Below are positions 9,012 through 16,958 of a stretch of DNA of 64,000 bases, piece after piece. Source of the DNA: Alphaproteobacteria bacterium (lineage in GTDB: Bacteria > Pseudomonadota > Alphaproteobacteria > RF32 > CAG-239). The position numbers were made by a program, and so were the translations under genes. Within the stretch, counting starts at the first letter, position 1, and each line of letters begins with the position of its first letter. The notes beneath the pieces were generated by a model. It worked only from the letters and a program-made list of their open reading frames with translations. It was not told the origin of the DNA and ran no database searches. The DNA lies in the NCBI GenBank assembly GCA_017445475.1, contig JAFSUB010000009.1:37477-101476 (forward strand). The letters are read 5' to 3'.

Positions 9012-10751
9012 TTATTGCATAGCTTTGATATGGGCACGCTGGGCTTGAAGGTCAAAATTTGCCTTAAGCCCGAGTTGCGGTGCAATTTCGGATATAATTT
9101 TGCCGGCTGTCGGTGCGGCGTTCCAACCCGAAGTAATAAAACCCCATGTTTCTTTTGTGGCCTTGGGTTCGTCAATAATCACAAGCAAGGCATATTTCGG
9201 ATTCGATGCCGGAAAAGCCGACAAAAACGAATTTGTAACACGTCTTTTGGCATAGCCTCCGTTAACGGCTTTTTCGGCCGTGCCGGTTTTTCCGGCAACC
9301 TCATAGCCTTTCACTTCGGCTTTTTTGCCCGAACCATACAACACGACATCGCGCAACAGCGGCCGCATTTGTTCGGACGTGCGTTCGGAAATCACGCGTT
9401 TTGAAGGTTTCTTAACGCTTGATTTGATAAGCGTCGGTGCGTGATATATGCCACCGTTCATCAAAGCTGAAAAAGCCGTGATGATGTGCATCGGCGTAAC
9501 CGATATGCCGTGGCCGTATGCAACGGTTGCCATGGTAATATCCGTCCAGTTCTTTTGGCTTTGAAACAAAGGTTTTGCCTTTTCGGGAATTTCAAAATCG
9601 GTTAGGGGTGCAAAAAAGCCAAGGTTTTCCAAAAACTTGCGCTGATCTTTGCGCCCGACGCGCGACACAAGCTGAACAGAGCCGATGTTTGAGGAATAAA
9701 TTAAAATTTCGCCGACGGTCAACCATCTGTTTTCGCCATGAAAATCGCTGATTTTACGACGCTGAATCGTGATGGGTTTTGTGGCGTCGAACTTATCTGT
9801 AACTTTAACTTTACCGCTTTCCAATCCGAGTGCCGTGTTAAAAGTTTTGAAAACCGAGCCGGGTTCATAGGTGCCGAGAGTCGTAAAATTAAAAAGTGCT
9901 TTATCGCCCAAGGGAATATTGATGTTCGGGTTGAAATCGGGCAGGGAAACCATCGAAATCACCTCGCCGGTGTTAATGTCCATTAAAACGGCGCTCGCAC
10001 CTTCGGCACTAAATTTTTCAATTGCGGCCAGAAGTTCCTGCCTGATGGTGTCTTGAATACCCAAATCGACGGTCAATTCAAGCGGTTTGGTCGATTCGGT
10101 TAAGCGTTTGTGCATAAATTTTTCAATACCGGCTTGGCCGACATTGTCTACGTTTGTATAGCCCAAAACGTGCGCAAATAAATTGTCGTGCAGATAAACG
10201 CGTTTTTCGCTTGTCAAAAATTCAAGCGCGGGAATGCCCAAAGCATTAACTTCGGATTGTTTTGCGGGCGATAAGTCGTGTTTGAGCATCACAAAAGACG
10301 TTTTTTTTGTGAGCTTTGCATACAAATCGTCATATTTCATATCCGGAAAAACAAACGAAAGCTTTTCGGCCGCGTCTTTGGCATCTTGAATTTTTTTCGG
10401 GTTGGCATATAAATCAACTGTCGGTAGCGATGTTGCAATCACAACACCGTTTCGGTCAACAATATCGGCGCGCGAAATCGGGGCTTTGATGAGAATCTCG
10501 CGTTGCTGCGTTTCATCTTCGGGCAGTTTAATTTCAATGCCGTGGGGCAGACAAACCATAAAAACACGCACGGCGATAACGGCATAAACGGCAAAAAACA
10601 GGGCAATTGCGATGTTGACGCGTTTACGGCATATTTCAAGTGCGCCGGCACTGTATGTTTCTTCAAACAACGAGTTTTGCAGGCTCATAGAGCGCTGATT
10701 TTTGAAATCGTAAGAATTGTTTTTTCTTTTAGAAAACCCGACCTGTAACAC
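9012..10751 (-). CDS. ftsI: Septal peptidoglycan transpeptidase FtsI (PBP3)
   Basis: Class B penicillin-binding protein that crosslinks septal peptidoglycan. 579 residues: cytoplasmic N-terminus, one membrane segment (~45-67), a dimerisation-type domain, then the transpeptidase domain with SxxK in GSVFK (Ser 299), SSN (353-355) and KTG (488-490). The chosen GTG start at 10751 lies 2 bases after the ftsL stop, with GAG seven bases upstream. An ATG at 10688 (MSLQNSLF) is an alternative that lacks a clear ribosome binding site. Last gene of the mraZ-rsmH-ftsL-ftsI run. Confidence 0.94.
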   Translation of the reverse strand: MLQVGFSKRKNNSYDFKNQRSMSLQNSLFEETYSAGALEICRKRVNIAIALFFAVYAVIAVRVFMVCLPHGIEIKLPEDETQQREILIKAPISRADIVDRNGVVIATSLPTVDLYANPKKIQDAKDAAEKLSFVFPDMKYDDLYAKLTKKTSFVMLKHDLSPAKQSEVNALGIPALEFLTSEKRVYLHDNLFAHVLGYTNVDNVGQAGIEKFMHKRLTESTKPLELTVDLGIQDTIRQELLAAIEKFSAEGASAVLMDINTGEVISMVSLPDFNPNINIPLGDKALFNFTTLGTYEPGSVFKTFNTALGLESGKVKVTDKFDATKPITIQRRKISDFHGENRWLTVGEILIYSSNIGSVQLVSRVGRKDQRKFLENLGFFAPLTDFEIPEKAKPLFQSQKNWTDITMATVAYGHGISVTPMHIITAFSALMNGGIYHAPTLIKSSVKKPSKRVISERTSEQMRPLLRDVVLYGSGKKAEVKGYEVAGKTGTAEKAVNGGYAKRRVTNSFLSAFPASNPKYALLVIIDEPKATKETWGFITSGWNAAPTAGKIISEIAPQLGLKANFDLQAQRAHIKAMQ

Positions 10752-10753
10752 GT

Positions 10754-11116
10754 TTAATCTCTATGCGTTTTGATAAGTTTCTTGTATTCGCTCGAGCCTT
10801 TTGTTGAAGCAAGATCAACAGAAGACGATTCGTTTTCAAATGGTAACGCAGAATAGTTAATAATTTGTTCCGCTCTGATTTTATCTAAAGCAATATGCTC
10901 AAAAGCAAGTTTTCGCAATCTTTCCGGCGTGTTAAGGCGGCCCCATTCGGCTTTCAAGACGTGGATATTGCGAACATCGGTTGAGATGTTTTGATTGATT
11001 TTCTTGAGCTCTGTTTCAAGTTCGTGCACCTGATTTTTTAAGATGAAACATCCGAAAATAATGAAGCTGGTTACTGTAAACCATAAAGCCGTTACGGCTG
11101 TTTTTGTGCTAATCAT
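10754..11116 (-). CDS. ftsL: Cell division protein FtsL
   Basis: Small bitopic membrane protein of the divisome, which acts with FtsB and FtsQ to activate FtsW-FtsI. 120 residues: a short cytoplasmic tail, a membrane segment (~8-28), then a heptad-rich periplasmic coiled coil (HELETELKKINQNI) and the typical WGRLNTPERLRKLA segment. The ATG at 11116 has AAGGAG upstream and overlaps the end of rsmH by 8 bases. Identification rests on both sequence and position. Confidence 0.92.
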   Translation of the reverse strand: MISTKTAVTALWFTVTSFIIFGCFILKNQVHELETELKKINQNISTDVRNIHVLKAEWGRLNTPERLRKLAFEHIALDKIRAEQIINYSALPFENESSSVDLASTKGSSEYKKLIKTHRD

Positions 11117-12038
11117 TTTTTTCTCCTTTGCTTTTAATGGCGTAACGCAATTTTGCCGAATGCGCGCGCGGATTAGAGGATATTTCTTCTTTTGTGGGCA
11201 GGACAACATCGGAAACAAACGAAAAAGGCATTTGAGGAGCCGAGTTTGAAATGCCGTAACGCGAAGTGTGCACCTTTTTGGGTGCATTAGCTTTCAAAAA
11301 GTTTTTCACGATTCTGTCCTCAAGCGAGTGAAAATCGACCACGACAAGACGTGCGCCGACATCTAAAATTTCAAGCGCGCCGTTTAAGGCTTTTTCAAGT
11401 TCGGACAATTCGTCATTAACCGCAATTCTTAAGGCTTGGAAAGAACGCGTGGCGGGGTTTTGTTTGCCAAACCGAACAGGTAAAACACAGCAGATAATCT
11501 CTGCCAGTTCGGTTGTTGTTTCAATCGGCTTTTTTTGCCGCGTCAGAACAATTTTTTTTGCAATCTGCCGTGCTTTTTTTTCTTCGCCGAAATAATACAA
11601 AATGTCTGCAAGTTCGTTTTCGTCGTATGTGTTGACAATATCATAGGCACTCAAACCGGTTTGCGACATACGCATATCAAGTTTGGCCTCTTTTGAAAAA
11701 GAAAAACCGCGTTCGGCCTCATCAAGCTGCATTGAAGATACGCCGATGTCAAACACAATGCCGTCAACCTTTTCATCAATCACATCAAAAATAGCCGAAA
11801 AACAAGTTTGCCGAAAATCAAAACGCTCGGCATATTTTTCTTTGAGTTCCTGTGCGCGAGCCAATACGGCCGGATCGCGATCAAGCGCAATCACACGGCA
11901 ATTTGCTTTTTCTAAAATAGCGCGGCTGTAACCGCCATTGCCGAAAGTTGCATCAACATATACGCCGCCGTCTTTAACGGATAAGGCTTGTAAAACCTCA
12001 CAAAGCATAACGGGAATATGTTTTTGCGCCTCTTGCAT
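11109..12038 (-). CDS. rsmH: 16S rRNA m4C1402 methyltransferase RsmH
   Basis: Methylates the N4 of C1402 in the ribosomal P site with S-adenosylmethionine. 309 residues with the family start HIPVMLCEVLQAL, the cofactor loop VDATFGNGGYSRAIL (~27-41), ALDRDP, FDIGVSSMQLDEAERGFSF and the C-terminal VVDFHSLEDRIVKNF. The ATG lies one base after the mraZ stop with GGGAGAG upstream. Confidence 0.96.
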   Translation of the reverse strand: MQEAQKHIPVMLCEVLQALSVKDGGVYVDATFGNGGYSRAILEKANCRVIALDRDPAVLARAQELKEKYAERFDFRQTCFSAIFDVIDEKVDGIVFDIGVSSMQLDEAERGFSFSKEAKLDMRMSQTGLSAYDIVNTYDENELADILYYFGEEKKARQIAKKIVLTRQKKPIETTTELAEIICCVLPVRFGKQNPATRSFQALRIAVNDELSELEKALNGALEILDVGARLVVVDFHSLEDRIVKNFLKANAPKKVHTSRYGISNSAPQMPFSFVSDVVLPTKEEISSNPRAHSAKLRYAIKSKGEKND

Positions 12039-12039
12039 T

Positions 12040-12513
12040 TTAATTTTTCTCTCCCGTTTTGTTCCAATTCAAAACCGGTCTTTTTTTCAAAACTTCCGCA
12101 CGGATTCTTTTTTCTTCCACAGCCCAATTTTCGGGATTCCAAATTTGAAACTTGCGCCCTTTGCCCACAAAAACCGCCATATCCGTGATGTTTGCGTGGC
12201 TTAAAAGTTTATCGCTTAAAACAATGCGCCCCGTGCTGTCAAAACTAAAACGCTTGGCATCACCGAAAATGAGATTTGTCAGGTCATCTTGCGTTTGCGA
12301 GAAAAAGTCGTTTGAATCTTCAATTTCTGCGGCAAGTTTTTCGAGCAAATCTTCGGCACAGCCCTCAATGCAGGGCGAAACAAGGCTTCGATAACACACA
12401 ATTTCAGTGCCGAGCTCTTTGACAATGGCGCGATAATCAGCAGGAAGCGAAACACGGCCTTTTGAATCGACCTTGTTATATATGGTGTCCATAAAAAGGA
12501 ACGTTTTTCTCAA
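12040..12513 (-). CDS. mraZ: Division/cell wall cluster regulator MraZ
   Basis: DNA-binding protein with two AbrB-like SpoVT domains that represses its own dcw operon. 157 residues; each half carries the fold's conserved segment: KVDSKGRVSLPADYR (~15-29) and SFDSTGRIVLSDKLL (~85-99). A TTG start at 12513 is preferred because GGGAGG lies at good distance upstream, whereas the ATG at 12492 has no such site. First gene of the operon; see the repeated boxes upstream. Confidence 0.92.
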   Translation of the reverse strand: MRKTFLFMDTIYNKVDSKGRVSLPADYRAIVKELGTEIVCYRSLVSPCIEGCAEDLLEKLAAEIEDSNDFFSQTQDDLTNLIFGDAKRFSFDSTGRIVLSDKLLSHANITDMAVFVGKGRKFQIWNPENWAVEEKRIRAEVLKKRPVLNWNKTGEKN

Positions 12514-12543
12514 AGTTTGCCTCCCGATAAAAAAGATATTGCC

Positions 12544-12584
12544 TATGGTATATCATGGTAATTTATGGGAATCAATGGAAAATT
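12544..12584. promoter_or_regulatory. Four 10-base direct repeats: probable MraZ operator
   Basis: ATGG occurs at 12545, 12555, 12565 and 12575, that is every 10 bases, in the window just upstream of mraZ. MraZ is known to bind TGGGN-type boxes repeated every 10 bases upstream of its own gene. Here the ATGG reading is on the strand opposite to the gene. Confidence 0.7.
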
Positions 12585-12697
12585 TTAGGATTTTATTAAC
12601 TGTTCTTGATTTGTTCTTGAGCGTAGTGTGTGTAAATATTGCAAATTAAGGCTGTCAAAAAATGCAAAAAAAATTGCATAATTTGTGAACATTTTTT

Positions 12698-13153
12698 TCA
12701 GCCGCGTTTGTTTTTGAAAAAATCTTTAAGAAGTTCGGCAGATTTTTTTTCCAAGACACCACTGATTATCTGCGGTTTAAAATGGCAGGTTTTGCTTTCA
12801 AAAAAGCGAACGCCGTTTAAAACCGCGCCGCTTTTTTCATCTGTCGCGCCGATGACAAGGTTTTCAATGCGTGCAAAAGAAATGGCAGCGGCACACATTG
12901 CGCACGGCTCTAATGTAACAAAAAGCGTTGTGCCCCACAAACGTTTTGTTTTCAGTTTTTTTGAGGCTTTTCTGATAACCGAAATCTCGGCATGTGCGGT
13001 GGGATCGAGGCCGTGTTCGGTTTTGTTGTGTGCTTTGGCAATAATTTTGCCCGTTTGGCTGTCAACCAAAACAGCACCGACCGGAACTTCGTCGGCAATC
13101 GCGGCCTTTTGAGCCTCTTTAAGCGCAAGCAGCATATATTTTTCGTTGTCCAT
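12698..13153 (-). CDS. tadA: tRNA adenosine(34) deaminase TadA
   Basis: Deaminates adenosine 34 of tRNA-Arg(ACG) to inosine. 151 residues with the zinc and catalytic motifs HAEIS (~53) and PCAMC (~83-87), and the VPVGAVLVD start of the fold. ATG 13153 has AAAGGAT upstream. Divergent from the pseudouridine synthase gene. Confidence 0.93.
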   Translation of the reverse strand: MDNEKYMLLALKEAQKAAIADEVPVGAVLVDSQTGKIIAKAHNKTEHGLDPTAHAEISVIRKASKKLKTKRLWGTTLFVTLEPCAMCAAAISFARIENLVIGATDEKSGAVLNGVRFFESKTCHFKPQIISGVLEKKSAELLKDFFKNKRG

Positions 13154-13200
13154 AAATATCCTTTGCTTTTTAAGTTTATATGCATTATGATATGCCAAAT

Positions 13201-13367
13201 TTCATAAGGATAAGTTAAGATGCAAAAAGAAATGCAAGCCTCATTTCCAAACCTGTCCCTTCAAGGGGATAGTGCACTTCATCCAAACCTGTCCCTTCAA
13301 GGGGGAGGATAAGCTGAAAGGGGCTATCAAAATAAGAATGGATTATTCATAAGGATAAGTTAAAATG
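13201..13367 (+). repeat. Duplicated leader and 23-base repeat ahead of the pseudouridine synthase gene
   Basis: A 22-base leader containing TTCATAAGGATAAGTTAA and an ATG occurs at 13201-13222 and again at 13346-13367, where its ATG starts the real gene. Between them a 23-base unit (TCCAAACCTGTCCC... ending AAGGGG) occurs at 13246-13268 and 13282-13304. The first leader opens a 30-codon frame (13220-13312) whose peptide repeats PNLSLQG. Confidence 0.85.
13220..13312 (+). CDS. Possible 30-residue leader peptide with internal repeat
   Basis: ATG at 13220 is preceded by the same AAGGATAAGTTAA leader that serves the downstream gene, so it should be translatable. The peptide is MQKEMQASF, then two PNLSLQG units. 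It may be only a by-product of the sequence duplication, or a short leader peptide affecting translation downstream. No known family. Confidence 0.3.
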   Translation: MQKEMQASFPNLSLQGDSALHPNLSLQGGG

Positions 13368-14087
13368 AAACAAAGACTCGCAAAATTTATGGCGCGAAGC
13401 GGCGTTTGCTCGCGAAGACAGGCCGAAGAGCTCATCGTTCAGGGCCGTGTCAGCGTCAACGGGCAACTCATTGAAACGCCGGCATTTAATGTTGAAGGTG
13501 ATGAACAAATTTTGCTTGACGGTGAAAAACTGCCAGCCCTTGAGCAAACGAGAATGTGGGTTTATTACAAGCCCGTCGGCCTTATTACAACGCATCATGA
13601 TGAAAAGAGCAGGCCAACCGTTTTTGAAAATCTGCCGGCTTCTATGCCGCGTGTTGTCAGTGTCGGGCGGCTTGACATCAATTCAGAAGGGCTTTTGCTC
13701 TTAACCAACAACGGCGATTTGGCGCGAGCGCTCGAACTGCCGCAAAATGCTTGGTCGCGCAAATACCGTGTGCGCGTGCATGGCAAAATAGACACGCAAA
13801 AACTTCAAGCCATTGAGGGCGGTGTGGCCATAGACGGTGTACATTACGGCAAAGTTAAAATCGATGTTGATCAGCAAATCGGCACAAATGCGTGGCTTTC
13901 CGTTTCTTTAAGCGAGGGAAAAAACCGCGAAATCAGAAAATTGATGAAATTTGCGGGGCTGGAAGTCGCAAGGTTAATCAGAACGTCATACGGTCCTTTT
14001 CAGCTCGGAAATTTGAAAAAAGGCGAGGTTCGAGAGGTGTCGCAAAAAGTTTTAAAAGAACAACTCGGCGGGAGGTTTGAAATTTGA
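13365..14087 (+). CDS. rRNA pseudouridine synthase, RluB/RsuA family
   Basis: Isomerises a uridine in rRNA to pseudouridine. 240 residues: N-terminal S4 RNA-binding domain (MARSGVCSRRQAEELIVQGRV, ~6-25), then the catalytic domain with GRLDINSEGLLLLTNNG (~102-118, catalytic Asp), KYRVRV and EGKNREIRKL. The length and the S4 domain suit RluB, but the 23S or 16S target cannot be decided by eye. Its end overlaps the next gene by 4 bases, consistent with an operon with rsmD. Confidence 0.92.
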   Translation: MKQRLAKFMARSGVCSRRQAEELIVQGRVSVNGQLIETPAFNVEGDEQILLDGEKLPALEQTRMWVYYKPVGLITTHHDEKSRPTVFENLPASMPRVVSVGRLDINSEGLLLLTNNGDLARALELPQNAWSRKYRVRVHGKIDTQKLQAIEGGVAIDGVHYGKVKIDVDQQIGTNAWLSVSLSEGKNREIRKLMKFAGLEVARLIRTSYGPFQLGNLKKGEVREVSQKVLKEQLGGRFEI

Positions 14088-14632
14088 GGATTGTGGCCGG
14101 AAAATATCGCGCCAAAAAGCTGATTGCGCCCGAAAATGATGCCATCAGACCAACATCAGACAGAGCGCGCGAAGCGCTGTTTAACATTTTATATTCAAAA
14201 TTCGGCTCCATGGAAGGCAAAACGGTTTTAGACATCTTTGCCGGCACGGGTGCCTTGGGCTTTGAGGCACTTTCACGCGGTGCGGCAAGCGTTTGTTTTG
14301 TTGACGTCGATATTCAAACGCTTCAAAAAAACGCACGGTTGTTTGCCCTTGAAAAAGAAAAAATACGCCTTATTAAGGCAGATGTGTCAAAACCGCTTCA
14401 CATCGGTGCACAGTTTGATTTTGTTTTTTCGGATGCGCCATATGACAAAGGCTTAAATGAGATTGCGCTTCAATGCTTGGAAAAAAACGGCGCACTCAAA
14501 GACGGCGCGATATGCGTTGTTGAAACAAGAAAAAACGAAACCGTGCGCCTGCCGCAAAATTTTGTTTTGATATGTGAGAGAGTATATGGCATGGCAAAAA
14601 TACACATCTGTATTTTTCATCAAAACGTTTGA
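14084..14632 (+). CDS. rsmD: 16S rRNA m2G966 methyltransferase RsmD
   Basis: Methylates guanine 966 of 16S rRNA. 182 residues starting MRIVAGKYRAKKL, with RPTSDRAREALFNIL (~25-39), the cofactor-binding LDIFAGTGALGFEALSRGA (~52-70) and the catalytic SDAPYDKGL (NPPY-type variant). The start is TTG at 14084, behind GGGAGG, overlapping the preceding stop. Confidence 0.93.
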   Translation: MRIVAGKYRAKKLIAPENDAIRPTSDRAREALFNILYSKFGSMEGKTVLDIFAGTGALGFEALSRGAASVCFVDVDIQTLQKNARLFALEKEKIRLIKADVSKPLHIGAQFDFVFSDAPYDKGLNEIALQCLEKNGALKDGAICVVETRKNETVRLPQNFVLICERVYGMAKIHICIFHQNV

Positions 14633-14706
14633 CAAAATGCTTGCAATCGTTTTAAAAACGTGATAATCTCTGAACAGATTTGCAAAAGATAAGGAGTGCT
14701 CATAAA

Positions 14707-16827
14707 ATGGCAAACACATATTTGGAAGTTTCGAAAGTTAATCATAATTTTGAGGAATATTCGGTTGATAAACTTCACGACCAACTGGCGCGTATGTATG
14801 CTCTTAACGAGGAAAGCGGCAAAGAGGCTTCAACGGCGGAAGAAAAGGAAAAATATGAGTGGTCCAAAAAAGAGATTGAGCGATATGAAGCTTTTTTAGC
14901 CGACGAACAAAACGCTTTTGCCGATGAAATTTCGGTTTTGCTTCGGGTTCAGATGCAATCGGCTTTGGTCGAAGAAGGGGCGGATAGGGTTTTAACGGAA
15001 ATTCACAACATTTCATATCGCAAACCCGATGTTGAGCCGGAAGAATATGATGTCGCCGGAAAAACCGAACAGCTTGAGCTTAGGTGCACTTTTGAAGATG
15101 ACGGCACAACGTTCGGTCTGTCTGCCTTAAAACGCGGCGATGGGCAAATGATGGGACAAATCAGCATTGATGAAGACGTCATCAAAAACCAAGATGAAGA
15201 AAAATTTGCCCGCATCATGGAATTTTGCCACAAATACGGTTTTTCAACGTTCGGGCTTGATTTGCCGCGTAAAAACGGCGAAATTGACGTTGATGAAAAA
15301 TTAAAGGAGCTGATGGAAAAATATCTTGAAAATCAGGCAAAACTTGCCTCCGAAAATCCGGGGCCGAAACCGAGCGAAAATGACGATACGGGTTATGATC
15401 CGGCGGAATATCATGTTGCCAATAAAGATGAAATGCCGCCCGCAACAAAAGCCCGCGCAAAAAAGCCCGCAAAAAAACCGCTTTCGTTTGAAGAGCTTTG
15501 CGAAAATATGCGAAACTATTTGGAAAAAGATTTGTTTAAAGAACGTGGTTTCACATATTGGGAACACACAAAAACAATCGGCGGGCGCAAAACGCATGTT
15601 TTCAGCGTTTATGACAAGCGCGATCCGGACAACTATAACAATGACGGCAGGCCTGATCCGAAAAATCCGAAAGTTTTTGTGCCGACGTATGCATATCGTT
15701 TGTATGTGTCGCAAGATAAAGATGGCAAGTTTTATTTCGGTTATGCCACCCCCGGCAGAAAAGCAATGGATGCGGGAATTTTGGGCGACTTTGTGGGCGA
15801 AATGAAAAAAACGGGCATTACGCACCTTAACTTAGTCAACATTCCAAACGCAGATAAAATGAATTGGCTTATCGCGTGCGCCGAAAAGGGCATTGTGCCG
15901 ACAGGCGTGAGCGTTGACATGGCAAAAGCCGAAAAAATGCTCGCGGCAGCCAAGGCCAAGCTGACGACACAAGGTTACGCCGATTTTGAAATGAGCTTGA
16001 TGGAACAAATGGAAGAAAATGCGGCAAGCAAAGGAAAAGAGCTGGAAATTAGTGAAAAAGAGTATATAAGAAAGCACAAAAACGAGGCCAAAAAATTGCT
16101 TGAAAAACAGCAAGATTTGCTTGAAGCGGCAACATTTGAGCAGAAATTTGAAAACTTCAGGAAAGCGTATGAGGCTTCTGACGGTTTATATAATATGGTA
16201 ACACAAGAAATACGCGATGGCGCTTTAGACACAGACACAGGCGCGGCAACGGCCATTTCTGCCGTTTTCACACTTGCCAGAACGTTTGATGTTGTGATGG
16301 GCGATGACCACGATTTGGAAACAACTTTCGGCAATCGGTTAGACTATCTTTTGAAAAACCCGAAAAAGAACAAAGACAAAATTACCCAAATACGCTTGAC
16401 CGACGAAGAAAAAAATGCCTTGTCAACAATTTTGCCAAACACCAAAATTAAAGATTTAACCCAAAAAGATTGGTTGTTGATATACAGCGTTTTGAGCAAA
16501 AGGCAAAAACAATATACAGATGCGCGAATTGATGATATGGTTCGCAAAAGCGAAGCTTCAAACACAAAGCGTGCACCGTCTGTTTTGTTGGGTGATTTGT
16601 GGAACTCTGCCGTCGGACAGCAAAATAAAATCAATGAAACCTTAACAAATGTTATCGGCCTTGAAAAAGGTTTGAAATTGCCGGACAGACATTTTAACTT
16701 GCCGTATGACCACGCCTTTGAGATTATTGCCGAAGAAAAAGCCAAAAAAGACGAGGCTGCAAAAGCCGCAGAAGGGGCTTTAAAGGCCGGCGCGGTTAAA
16801 ACATCGGCCGAACGCGGCAGCCGATAA
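14707..16827 (+). CDS. Large charged cytoplasmic protein, unknown function
   Basis: Not recognised. 706 residues from ATG 14707, ten bases after AAGGAG. No signal peptide or membrane segment. Very rich in Lys, Glu and Asp. Visible parts: an N-terminal ~170-residue part with EVSVLLRVQ-like helices, a segment at ~165-200 (FGLDLPRKNGEIDVDEKL), a Pro/Lys-rich linker at ~215-260 (KARAKKPAKKPLSFEEL), a region with FSVYDKRDPDNYNND, and a long helical C-terminal half ending in a basic tail (TSAERGSR). A -35/-10-like pair (TTGCAA at 14641, GATAAT at 14662) lies upstream, and a strong terminator follows. It sits among housekeeping genes; compare the 676-residue gene at 20793-22823. Confidence 0.8.
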   Translation: MANTYLEVSKVNHNFEEYSVDKLHDQLARMYALNEESGKEASTAEEKEKYEWSKKEIERYEAFLADEQNAFADEISVLLRVQMQSALVEEGADRVLTEIHNISYRKPDVEPEEYDVAGKTEQLELRCTFEDDGTTFGLSALKRGDGQMMGQISIDEDVIKNQDEEKFARIMEFCHKYGFSTFGLDLPRKNGEIDVDEKLKELMEKYLENQAKLASENPGPKPSENDDTGYDPAEYHVANKDEMPPATKARAKKPAKKPLSFEELCENMRNYLEKDLFKERGFTYWEHTKTIGGRKTHVFSVYDKRDPDNYNNDGRPDPKNPKVFVPTYAYRLYVSQDKDGKFYFGYATPGRKAMDAGILGDFVGEMKKTGITHLNLVNIPNADKMNWLIACAEKGIVPTGVSVDMAKAEKMLAAAKAKLTTQGYADFEMSLMEQMEENAASKGKELEISEKEYIRKHKNEAKKLLEKQQDLLEAATFEQKFENFRKAYEASDGLYNMVTQEIRDGALDTDTGAATAISAVFTLARTFDVVMGDDHDLETTFGNRLDYLLKNPKKNKDKITQIRLTDEEKNALSTILPNTKIKDLTQKDWLLIYSVLSKRQKQYTDARIDDMVRKSEASNTKRAPSVLLGDLWNSAVGQQNKINETLTNVIGLEKGLKLPDRHFNLPYDHAFEIIAEEKAKKDEAAKAAEGALKAGAVKTSAERGSR

Positions 16828-16853
16828 GGTTTTTAAAAAAATCTCGGCTCATT

Positions 16854-16888
16854 AAAACCGCCCTTTTTTCAATCGCGGCGGTTTTTTT
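16854..16888 (+). terminator. Rho-independent terminator
   Basis: AAAACCGCC (16854-16862) pairs with GGCGGTTTT (from 16877), followed by T residues. It ends the transcript of the 706-residue gene just before the gltX promoter. Confidence 0.85.
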
Positions 16889-16899
16889 AAGTTTTTTCG

Positions 16900-16927
16900 T
16901 TGCAATTTAAATTGAGGTTTATATAAT
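16900..16927 (+). promoter_or_regulatory. Probable promoter of gltX
   Basis: TTGCAA (16900-16905), a 16-base spacer, then TATAAT (16922-16927), 31 bases before the gltX ATG and right after a terminator. Confidence 0.65.
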
Positions 16928-16958
16928 AGGCTCAAATTTTGATTTGAGGACAATTTTA

